DNA from: Phaeoceros laevis | Lineage: Eukaryota; Anthocerotophyta; Anthocerotopsida; Notothyladales | Assembly (NCBI GenBank): GCA_049999765.1 | Contig: JBNGIQ010006600.1 | Location: forward strand, 1-24,243 | DNA: 24,243 nucleotides | Direction: 5' to 3' | Shown here: positions 10,271 to 17,649 of the stretch, piece after piece | Layout: the number at the start of each line of letters is the position of its first letter | Position numbering within the stretch: position 1 is the stretch's first letter | Program-made: the position numbers and the translations under genes | The notes under the pieces: model-generated | Seen by the model: only the letters and a program-made list of their open reading frames with translations | What the model was told of the DNA's origin: nothing | Databases searched by the model: none

Positions 10271-10889
10271 AGCTTAAAATTGGCAGCATGATCAACCTGT
10301 GTGAGGTGTGTAGCGGTGTGCACTCTCGAAGGTGTATACTCCAACTTGTATAAATTATTAGAGGGATAAGCCTTGGCAAGCAGCATCCCATCTCGTTCAA
10401 TGTAGCAAACATCAGGCTCAGACTCAAAGAGCACTCGTACTCTGGGTAAGGTGATCTTCAACTTTGTTACTGACACCAGATTTTTAACCATTCTAGGGAC
10501 ATGCAAGACGTCTACTAATGTTATCTTGTGTCCAGATGGCAGACTGAGCGGAACTGAGCCAATTCCTAAGATGGGCAGACCTCTATCATCTCCTACAAGG
10601 ATGGTCTGACCACTTAGTTCTGGCTTGTAATCTAGAAAAGCTTCATGCTGATTACATATGTGATGCGCAGCACCTGAGTCCATGAACCATCACTTTTTAT
10701 CTTCGTTTGAGGATACAAGGCAGGTTGCCAGGATGGTGCCAGTTTTCTTGACTGTAGTAGTATGAGTCTCAGCAGTGGATGATCCTTCCTGTTTGGGCTC
10801 TCCAGCTGCTTTCTTGCGACAGTCCTTCTCAAAGTGTCCTGGAATCTTGCACCAGTTGCAGGCTCCCTCTTCTTCGAGTTGTAGGGCTT
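10087..10889 (-). pseudogene. Copia-B: gag zinc knuckle, aspartic protease and GAG-pre-integrase
   Basis: In this frame a CCHC knuckle (CNWCKIPGHFEKDC, 10819-10860) is followed by the protease, whose active site is MDSGAAHHIC (Asp at 10678-10680). The usual copia sequence LVDVLHVPRMVKNLVSV comes next, then the pre-integrase LWHHRLGH. The protease cleaves Gag-Pol during particle maturation. The frame differs by one from upstream gag, with the change near 10890. This could be a mutation or a recoding site; I saw no convincing slippery heptamer, and since the knuckle itself falls after the shift, mutation is likelier. Confidence 0.88.
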
Positions 10890-11815
10890 GGACTCTGTGG
10901 TACGTTTTCCTCCTTGCCTGCCGCTTGACATGCGAGGTCCCTTCCCTTGTGACGAGTACAGTGCCCGACTCGAGCTCCCTGAACCGTCGTGTCTGCCTTC
11001 ATGCCGACTGCCATGTCGAGTGGCCTCTTCCTCTAGCAGGGCACCGATAACTTCAGTGAGGTTGCCTCCTCCAGCTGCTCTCATATTGTTATTTTGCGAA
11101 AATACAAATGTTCGATAGCTAGAGGGTAGAGACATGAGCAGAGCTGTTGCAGCCTGTGTCTCATCCGGCTTGGTGCCACACGCCGCCAGACGTGCTCGGA
11201 GGGCTCTAAACTTGTTAAGGTGAGCCTCAATTGGTTCATTTTCTTTCATCTTGAGATGCCAGAAAGCTCGTGTGGAGTTAACCATTGATGCAGTGTTTTT
11301 TGTCTAAAACATCTGATCAAATGTGGACCACATCTCAGCAGCTGTGTCCGGCCCCTGCACATGGTGCAGCATGTTTTTGTCTAGACCTGCAACGAGGATG
11401 CTCCGAGCTCGGCGATCAGCCTTAGCCCAAGCTTCTATGTCTGCTGGTGGAGATCCTGCAGCCGGTTTCTGCTGTGTCCCTAGTACAATTTCCAGAAGAT
11501 CTTGTTCTTCAAGAATGGTACGCAGCCTTATTGTCCAGATTTCATATTCGCTGCCATTAAATCGGTCTCGATCTTTAAAGTCCACTTTAAAGTGTGTGAC
11601 TTAGGTGGTGGTGGTTGACCACCACCTCCACCTCCTCCTCCACCTCCACCAGCACCACCTCCTCCACCTTCCCCTACACCTGACATTTTTGGTGTTGCAG
11701 GAGTCTTGGGAGTTTTTCTTAGAGGAAATTTAAGCAATCTGGGACATTGTGGAGGTGTTTTTGGCTCAAATGAGGATGTAGATCCTCCTGCTAATGAAGG
11801 TGGACGTGAGACCAT
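10890..11815 (-). pseudogene. Copia-B gag (frameshifted, one stop)
   Basis: Gag is the particle shell protein. Two ATGs are possible: 11813-11815, and 11684-11686 at the start of a Gly-rich run (MSGVGEGGGGG). The second resembles the Gly-rich N-termini seen in some copia Gags, but I cannot decide. After a one-base frame change near 11590 the capsid core reads RFNGSEYEIWTIRLRTILEE, then AWAKADRRARSILVAGL, FWHLKMKENEPIEAHLNKF and LLMSLPSSYRTF, all standard copia Gag landmarks. A TAG at 11304-11306 follows FDQMF. An Arg/Gly/Ser-rich nucleocapsid-like tail runs to about 10900, where the frame changes again into the zinc knuckle. Confidence 0.85.
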
Positions 11816-12612
11816 AACCTAAATGCACCTACAGTTGAGCAGGTGGCTCATTTTCAGGTTCTGGTTCAGGTTTCCTAAGGAGTTGACTTATGGAAGTATA
11901 TGCATCTCACAGATCTCACACTCTGCTATCCACAAGGTCAAGCTTGCGTGAGATTTTGACTAAGAGGTTTGTGGTATCTCTTCCTCTGTCAACAGAAATG
12001 CTCTCAGACCTTTGCTGTAATTTGGTATGGACCTAGCCCTGCCAACTGAGTGACTGTAAGATGGCAAGGAGTTGGGGATCTAAGTGGAAATCACTTAAGG
12101 GGCCAGGGTCACGCGAGCTGCCAGGAATTGAGGAATTTCTATGGAATCTTGATTGTGCACAACATATGGTTGAACATTGTAACACTGAACCACGTTTTGT
12201 GGACGTCCAGAATCAGTGCGAGAAGGGTCGCCTGTGATCTCGAGGGAGTCTTGATTTAGTTCAGCGTGCAACCGGTCGCTTGCACGGCTGGTGTAGATTG
12301 CACAACTTCTAGCCCTGGTAATCCACCCAACAGGGTCTTCCCCGGGGCGCCTCTGGTAAGGGTCCAAGATTTCCTCGGCACGCTGTACCGTCACAAGGGG
12401 AGCGATTTGAACTCTAGATTGTCCAAAGCGGCTTTGATTTCGTTGCTGACGATTATAATTGCGCCGAGGCATGTTGCGGCCCTTCAGAGGCTCTTAGATT
12501 CTTCCTAAGCGCCAGCTTTCTGACCTATGCTATGTGCTGGAATGCAGGGTGAAGTGGTGCATTTTCCAAGAAGAATTCTTGGACAGCAATGCAATTCAGA
12601 AACATGCGACCA
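11816..12612 (-). other. Copia-B leader (untranslated region between PBS and gag)
   Basis: About 800 bp separate the primer-binding site from the first gag ATG, long for a copia leader. Apart from the extra ORF at 12095-12472 I see no coding signature. Packaging signals would be expected here but cannot be read from one sequence. Confidence 0.6.
12095..12472 (-). CDS. Extra ORF in the copia-B leader (125 aa), unknown
   Basis: An ATG (12470-12472) lies 141 bp downstream of the primer-binding site and opens a 125-codon frame ahead of gag. The N-terminus is very basic and Gln/Asn/Arg-rich (MPRRNYNRQQRNQSRFGQSR), like an RNA-binding tail. A segment follows with RAEEILDPYQRRPGEDPVGW and ITRARSCAIY. 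The EDPVGW motif vaguely recalls the start of retrotransposon Gag domains in other families, but this is too short to call. It is on the sense strand of the element. I do not recognise it and it may be a chance ORF. Confidence 0.35.
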   Translation of the reverse strand: MPRRNYNRQQRNQSRFGQSRVQIAPLVTVQRAEEILDPYQRRPGEDPVGWITRARSCAIYTSRASDRLHAELNQDSLEITGDPSRTDSGRPQNVVQCYNVQPYVVHNQDSIEIPQFLAARVTLAP

Positions 12613-12624
12613 GCTCTGATACCA
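12613..12624 (-). other. Primer-binding site of copia-B (initiator Met tRNA)
   Basis: Minus-strand TGGTATCAGAGC directly follows the 5' LTR with no spacer. This is the standard plant LTR-element site complementary to the 3' end of initiator methionyl tRNA, where minus-strand cDNA synthesis starts. Confidence 0.95.
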
Positions 12625-12891
12625 TATCGCAGATAGGCGCTTCGGACAGACTAGAGACTAGGCGAGATTGCACTAACGACAAGTGTATATTATGTGAGCG
12701 CGAGCCGCGCATAAAGAACTGCCGGCACGTCCAAGTGACGGGACGTGTCGCTTAACCTAACCGACACGGGTCACTTGGACGTGCCGCTTAACCTAACCGA
12801 CACAGCCCGTGTCGGTTGCTGTCCACTAATTAATTAATTAATTAGTATGCACCTATTAATGAAGAACTAGGCTTGCCCTAATTCTTCGATA
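12625..12891 (-). repeat. 5' LTR of copia-B (267 bp)
   Basis: Pairs with 6387-6619. Termini on the minus strand are TATCG...CGATA. Compared with the other LTR it has about 36 bp extra (near 12768-12803), creating a perfect 16-bp inverted repeat, and an expanded TTAA-rich run (12827-12845). A few single-base differences are scattered over the rest. Confidence 0.93.
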
Positions 12892-12896
12892 CAGCC
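12892..12896. repeat. Target-site duplication of copia-B, right copy (CAGCC)
   Basis: Identical to 6382-6386. Removing the element and one copy rejoins LINE ORF1 in frame. Confidence 0.9.
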
Positions 12897-14440
12897 GCCG
12901 GAGGGGAGAGACCGGCGCAGGCCCTGTGCATATGCCCTGATCGGCCACACTAGGAGCACATGAGATTAATATCCAGATAGGATATCGGCTGTATCCTCCA
13001 CAACTTGTCCCTCGCCCCACTCACCGCCAACTTGAGGGATGTCACCAACGGGGCCTTCGCACTGACCCTCACACAGATTGTTGGCTTTGCCCCACCAAAG
13101 AGCTCCTTTGCTGAGAACTTGGCGGAGATGTACTGGCCCAAGAGGTTTCCCAGATCCCTGAGCGAGTCGTAAAACTGAGGCGGGAGGTCCGGGAGTTCAG
13201 CCCAAACGTACACAAACTCTATTTCCACACCCAGCTCAGACATGGAGGGCTGCTAGCGTTGAATGGTAACAGGTTTACACCGAATAAAAAGGTCCGAGGC
13301 TTCCAGCAATCTGGTGGCAGCCCCTTCGTTGGGCATGAGGACTTGAAACACTCACGGAGAGCCATTGAAGGGGAAAGATATCCCCTCTGCTTTGGACCCA
13401 ACATGAGTCATGACAAGCTGCTCAACTTCAAGCTTGGAAGCGTTGCATCCGAAAGCCTTCCCCACCAACACGATCTTGGCCACCTTCGCCTCCTTCATAG
13501 CTACCTCCTCCCATGTGAGGGGGGAGACCTTGCAAAGCCCCCCTTGCGCATCCTCCCCCACCAGCCCAGAAACAGCAGAGACAGAGGAAGGGACTTCCGA
13601 AGCCTGGCCAGGGGCCGGGACCTCCGCCGCAACTACAGGGGCTGGAGACCTGCCCGAGATAGGCCCACCCGTAGCGGCTTCTTCGTCAAACAGGGGATTT
13701 TTCCGCACCCGACCCTGCTCTCTGGAACCTGAATCACCGAACTGATTGCGAAACGCAGTAGCTTCGGAGGGTAAGGGCGTTCGGGATTGTAGGACAACTC
13801 CACCTCCCGGCAACGCCTCCAGCTGCTCATGGATTGCTCTCGGGCCTTCCCTGGCCCCTCGAGAGCTCTGAGGTGCCCCGCCAGCAAAATTGGATAGATC
13901 CGTGGCAGCCGCCTGGATGGCCGCCTCGAAATCCGCCGTGCTCAGTAGATTTGTCCTTCCCCATGCCACTCCCGAGCTCTCCGGGTTCCCAACACGGTCA
14001 CCAGAACCCGCAGCAGACGAGAACAACCCTTTCGAAGGACCCTCGGCCCGCCCCGCCTCGAAGAAGGAACCAAACCCTACCTCTGGGCCCCTCGAGGCTG
14101 CCGGATTAAGCGAGAACCCAGGGTAGGTTCCCACAGGCATCATCTCTGTGTCCGCGTTGGGACGCGGCAGCTGGGCCCCGTCCCAGGGCACAATGACCTG
14201 TGCCGCCACCCCCTCACCAACCAATCCATCCTCCTGGCCCAGGACATCTCCAGCCACCTTGGCCTCCGCGCGCTGAGGCCGGACGATACCGCTAGGGCCT
14301 TTTCCTGCAGCCGCGCAGCGCGGCATCTCTACAGCCGCTCCATCGCGATCCTCGCCAGTCGCGGGGGCACGGTGGCCCCCCCCATCGTACCCATCGCAGC
14401 CTGACACCGAGCTCCCTCGCGGACACCGCCTATTGCTCAT
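12892..14440 (-). pseudogene. LINE ORF1, N-terminal part with DUF4283-like domain and CCHC zinc knuckle (right of copia-B)
   Basis: ORF1 protein binds LINE RNA and forms the ribonucleoprotein. The start is the first ATG at 14438-14440 (MSNRRCPRG). About 240 residues of Gly/Pro/Ala-rich disordered sequence come first. A DUF4283-like fold follows: WEEVAMKEAKVAKIVLVGKA, then FVYVWAELPDLPPQFYDSL, then LGNLLGQYISAKF. A zinc knuckle of spacing C-X2-C-X4-H-X4-C lies at 12917-12958, with one of its X positions now a stop. All parts are in one frame. Stops: TGA 13352-13354, TAG 13253-13255 (where related proteins have a Trp) and TAG 12950-12952 inside the zinc knuckle. Copia-B interrupts the ORF some 20 bp after the knuckle. 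Confidence 0.82.
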
Positions 14441-15276
14441 CGCTCCGGTCCCGGTCTGGCGGTAAGATATTGAGTACTAGACATGCTCACTCATCATGTC
14501 CTTGAGATAGCTGTGTTTTCTTAGCTTGGTAGATTGTATTTCTGCACATGTAAAAGGATCAGATACAGCTTTCTAGCTGTCTTCTCATGTCTCACATTGC
14601 CTACAGCAATGATAAAGGTAGAAGGTAGAAATACCTGACTGAGGATGACTGGCCTTGGTGATACTTCTCATGCTGCAACTGTCAGTTTGCAACGTTCAGT
14701 TTGCACACTTCAATTGATTTTTTGGTCTCTGCCAGCTTTTGCACCTGTGAAACGATTTTTGTCTTTGCTTCTATGGGACAACCCAGCAGTCCACCACAGT
14801 CCACTAGTTGCCTCGCATGTACCGTGCACCTGCACGCACTATGTAGGATCAACTAAAATGCAAAGGTTTGCATTTCCTCTACGCAGCAACAAATTTCACG
14901 TTACTTGCTCCTAAGGCACGTCAGGGCTATTGCTACGCCCCAGTATTATGCTGGCTACTAGCAGTTCGCCCTCATATCGCCAAGTCCTGGCTATAATAGC
15001 AGTTCGCCCTCATATCGCCAAGTCCTGGCTATAATTCCAGATCTGTGACGCTCTCTTCTGAAAAGCAGCTTTTGCTGAAACGCCTTTATGAAAAATTGTT
15101 ATGTTTGCAAAAATCTTTACAAGCACATCAACACCAAGTTGCTGCAGACATCACGTACCTCGTTTTTGTTTCCTCCTCTCATAGCTTTGACAGTTGTCAA
15201 ATGCACAAGTCCTCCTCGAGGGGCAATGCCATACTGCCTATGTCTTACATCTTTTTTTCATAACATATATGTATGT
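14441..15276. other. No recognisable gene
   Basis: This stretch lies between the LINE ORF1 start and copia-C. It may contain the LINE 5' UTR at its left end and decayed copia-C sequence at its right end, but I recognise neither. Short ORFs on both strands show no family motifs. It holds a perfect 38-bp tandem duplication (14959-15034) and a short ATGT-type run (15268-15280). Confidence 0.5.
14959..15034. repeat. Perfect 38-bp tandem duplication
   Basis: Copies at 14959-14996 and 14997-15034 are identical, each beginning TAGCAGTTCGCC and ending CTGGCTATAA. Perfect identity suggests a recent event. There are no ORF or transposon signatures around it. Confidence 0.95.
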
Positions 15277-16025
15277 ATGTCAGGGGAACACACCAAGGAT
15301 CAAGCAGCTACAACCGAAATAGAGCTCGAAGAGATGCGTAGCGTACCTTACAAGCAGGTTGTCGGCACATTGATTTATCTGACCTACTTGACAAGGGTCG
15401 ATATTGCATTTGCAGTTCACCTAGTATCACAGTTTCTTGCAAATTATGGCAGGGAACATCGGATGCAGGTCAAACGCATTCTCAGGTATCTGAAGGCCAC
15501 AAGGACTTACTGCATCACATACAGAGCGTCAGATAAAGAGATTTTATCTCTGTAAGGATATTGTGACGGCGATTGGGCTGCCGACCCCGACAGTAGCAGG
15601 TCAGTTGCCATATACATCTTTATGCTGGCAGGGGGCCAGTGGCATGGTCATGTAAAAAGAATACCAATATTTGCCTCTCTAATACCGAGGCTGAATATAA
15701 GACCCTCACGGTAGCTGCAAAAGAGGCAGTGTGGGACCGGAGATGCTTGTCAGAAATAGGACAAAAGCAAGAAACAGCTACTATCCTACACTGTGATAAC
15801 CAGGGCGCCATTGCCCTTGCCAACAATCCTGTGTTCCATTCAAGGACGAAGCACATCGAGGTGCATCATCATTTTATCCGAGATGTGGTGGAGCACCAGG
15901 AGATCCAGTTGGAGTATATCAACACATCTGAGAACCTAGCGGACGTCATGACTAAGGCACTGTCGGCAAAGGCACATTTGAAGCATTGCCGCAGCTTGGG
16001 CATAGTCCCTAAAGATCAGATTTAA
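15277..16025 (+). pseudogene. Copia-C pol C-terminus: RT-RNase H linker and RNase H (broken)
   Basis: Landmarks in order: MRSVPYKQVVGTLIYLTYL and TRVDIAFAVHLVSQF (linker after RT), RILRYLKATRTY, then the first RNase H Asp in YCDGDWAADPD. After these come GGPVAWSCKK, the Glu in SNTEAEYKTL, the Asp in HCDNQGAIAL, HSRTKHIEVHHHFIRD and the Asp in NLADVMTKAL. Two lesions were seen: a TAA at 15553-15555, and a one-base deletion near 15638 in the GGPVAW stretch, after which the frame runs cleanly to the stop at 16023-16025. It is similar in sequence style to copia-A but is not the same copy. Confidence 0.9.
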
Positions 16026-16295
16026 TGTGTTAGACCCTAGAGAGCTAGACTAGGCTTGCATGCAGTAGGTGATAGTGTCAGAACATACCTGCATCACTGA
16101 AATTCGTGCTTCTAGTCCAGTACTACAAAGCACATAGCACAAAGCACCAGTCAGGCATGCGTCTAACCAACACCTGTGCAGATGAGAGCAAAGATGGGTA
16201 CCATGGTGCGTGGAGATGTGCAGCGGCGAATCACTGGAGACAGAATTCCGGACCATCCGAAGCCCAGTGCGCCGACACACATAGCTGCAAGGCGC

Positions 16296-16583
16296 CTAGT
16301 TCTCAATAGTGTAGGTCATGGTGCTTCCCAGTCGGTTTCCAAGTGGCAGCAGCTTCCGTTTGTCCAGAGAAAGGTGCTGCTGGTCGGCAAAAGAAAGCTG
16401 GCTATCAACCCAAGTGGCAACGGCAGCTGTTTCCCATAGGCGCTGCGGCGCGAAGTCCCTCTCCACCTCTAGCTTGGCGATGGTATGCTCCAACACCTTG
16501 AGCAATCTCCCGAGCTGTAGATGGGCGTAAGACAGAGCGCTGGCGAGGGGGCGGAGCCTTGTAATGGCCAAGTCACGAAGCAT
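16296..16583 (-). CDS. Antisense ORF in the copia-C tail (95 aa), unknown
   Basis: The ORF is encoded opposite to copia-C between RNase H and the polypurine tract. The ATG (16581-16583) sits in GCCGCCATGC, an excellent plant/eukaryote start context. The product (MLRDLAITRLRPLASALSYA...) is predicted to be largely helical, with Leu-rich heptad-like spacing around LQLGRLLKVLEHTIAKLEVE. No family is recognised. It could be a captured host exon, a functional antisense ORF, or chance. Confidence 0.4.
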   Translation of the reverse strand: MLRDLAITRLRPLASALSYAHLQLGRLLKVLEHTIAKLEVERDFAPQRLWETAAVATWVDSQLSFADQQHLSLDKRKLLPLGNRLGSTMTYTIEN

Positions 16584-16620
16584 GGCGGCGGAAAAACTCG
16601 GAAGTGAACAGGATGCAGCC

Positions 16621-16630
16621 TAAGTGGGGG
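16621..16630 (+). other. Polypurine tract of copia-C
   Basis: TAAGTGGGGG directly precedes the LTR start TATTGGGAAA, as expected for the plus-strand priming site. Confidence 0.7.
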
Positions 16631-16942
16631 TATTGGGAAATAGGGTTAGGTTAGTTACACCTATTTATACATGCCGCAATCATAGTTGAGTTAGTTAGCT
16701 TTACATAGCTTAAGTATGGTTGAACAGCTACGACGGTTATTTACACACGAACTCGAAGGTCGTTCACGCGACCATAATACATACAACTCACACGACAAGT
16801 TCAGGTCGTCGTGGTGCAAACACCTGCGTAGCATTCAAGCATTCATCTCCAGCTCTGGCTAATCTACGCCGGTTTAGACATGTAAACTATATAAGTAACC
16901 TACTCTGGATTAAACTAGGCGAGGGTGCGAATATTCCCAATA
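16631..16942 (+). repeat. 3' LTR of copia-C (312 bp)
   Basis: The start TATTGGGAA and the end TTCCCAATA form a 9-bp perfect inverted terminal repeat. Termini are TA...TA, as in copia-B. The boundary at the start is supported by the adjacent polypurine tract; the end rests on the inverted repeat only, because the partner LTR is missing. TATTTATAC at 16662-16670 is a possible TATA element. Confidence 0.7.
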
Positions 16943-17131
16943 GCGCGCGTGCGACATCAACTGGCTGGTGTGCTACGAGGGATGGCAGGCTTAGGGCTTG
17001 AGGCAATTTCAGCACTGCCGCTGGGAGCGACCTGCTGCTCCATTAACTATAGTCAGCTTAGCCGGTTTTCAGGTCTATGGACACCCTTCTAAGTGGGCAT
17101 ACGGAGTGCTCCGTTGCACCAATCGAGGCGT

Positions 17132-17141
17132 GCCACGTGTC
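17132..17141 (+). promoter_or_regulatory. G-box / ABRE-like site
   Basis: GCCACGTGTC contains the CACGTG core and matches the ACGTGTC form of the abscisic-acid response element, bound by plant bZIP and bHLH factors. It lies about 510 bp before the start codon. Its role is inferred from the motif only. Confidence 0.4.
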
Positions 17142-17234
17142 ATTGGAAAGCTAAAATTGTCTTCTACGTGTGCGAATTTTCGCAGCTCAAAAACACCCCA
17201 GAAAAGGCCCGAACTACTCATTTCAAATGTGAAA

Positions 17235-17251
17235 CGGCCAAAATTTGGCCG
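17235..17251. repeat. 17-bp inverted repeat
   Basis: Arms CGGCCAAA and TTTGGCCG are perfect complements around one central A. It is upstream of the phospholipase gene; function unknown. Confidence 0.6.
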
Positions 17252-17649
17252 CGGGACGACAAAAGGCAAATGATAATAAAAGGTGGCAAAGGCATGAGTT
17301 ATGAAATTTTTAGGAACTCGCGGCTGTGTTTTGGTGGACCCAACACACAAAAAAGTTATGTGGGACGCTTAAACGTTCTCATCGCGGTCATTGAACATGT
17401 CATTACGGTCACCCATGAGTCGTCGTTCGAGTCTGGCCAATGCGCTCCCCTAAAGCATGTCGTGTTATCGCTTACTGCTGTTAAATTGAAAAGCCTCGAG
17501 AGACTCTGGAATTTGTCATGTTTGGCTTAGTGTGGGTTTCCCAAGTTGCTGTCGCGGGTTTCCGTCTGTTGATGATAGGGGCGTTTGTTCAAGTTGTGCG
17601 AGCTGCCTGGAGGGATTGGCTGTGCTGATGTGCGAAGGAGAAGCCAGGA

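Larger units (their letters stand above)
6387..12891 (-). mobile_element. Copia-B: full-length Ty1/copia retrotransposon, 6.5 kb
   Basis: All structural parts are visible in minus-strand order: 5' LTR (12891-12625), Met-tRNA primer-binding site (12624-12613), leader with an extra ORF, gag, protease, integrase, RT, RNase H, a 650-bp 3' region with an antisense ORF, polypurine tract (6628-6620) and 3' LTR (6619-6387). The 5-bp duplication CAGCC flanks both ends. Integrase precedes RT, which defines the copia order. The coding region is broken by about five single-base frame changes and one TAG (11304-11306), so this copy is not autonomous. The LTRs differ by roughly 8 substitutions by eye plus indels, indicating insertion some time ago. 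Confidence 0.95.
1471..14440 (-). mobile_element. L1-like LINE (two ORFs), split by a solo LTR and by copia-B
   Basis: Minus-strand non-LTR retrotransposon. Subtracting the solo LTR and copia-B, each with one copy of its target duplication, leaves about 6.2 kb: ORF1 (14440 to 4231) and ORF2 (4226 to 1471, continuing past the left edge or lost to copia-A). ORF2 starts four bases after the ORF1 stop, the usual tight spacing of L1 ORFs. Both ORFs have premature stops, so the copy is inactive. The 5' end is placed at the ORF1 start; any 5' UTR above 14440 could not be delimited. No poly(A) tail or LINE target duplication is visible because the 3' end is not in the window. Confidence 0.88.
15277..16942 (+). 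mobile_element. Copia-C: 5'-truncated Ty1/copia remnant
   Basis: Pol sequence begins abruptly at about 15277 in the linker after RT. RNase H follows to 16025, then a 600-bp tail with an antisense ORF, a polypurine tract (16621-16630) and a 312-bp 3' LTR (16631-16942). Nothing like gag, integrase or the RT palm is found upstream, and no second LTR copy was seen, so the element is truncated or its left part has decayed. It sits some 700 bp upstream of the host gene start and in the same orientation. Confidence 0.85.
16943..17649 (+). promoter_or_regulatory. Upstream region and 5' UTR of the phospholipase gene
   Basis: No gene is recognisable in these 700 bp. The region runs from the end of the copia-C LTR to the phospholipase start codon and must hold its promoter or core promoter. 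Visible elements: a CCAAT word at 17119-17123, a G-box (17134-17139), a second ACGTGT word (17166-17171) and a near-perfect palindrome (17235-17251). No clear TATA box could be chosen. The ORFs that cross it look like chance. Confidence 0.5.

Noticed and set aside
11600-11686. Poly-Gly run as a glycine-rich host protein
   Set aside because: It leads directly, with one frame change, into copia Gag core and lies inside the LTR-bounded element.
16998-17530. Overlapping ORFs upstream of the phospholipase as a host gene
   Set aside because: No motifs, no good start context and no splice pattern giving a coherent protein; treated as promoter-side DNA.
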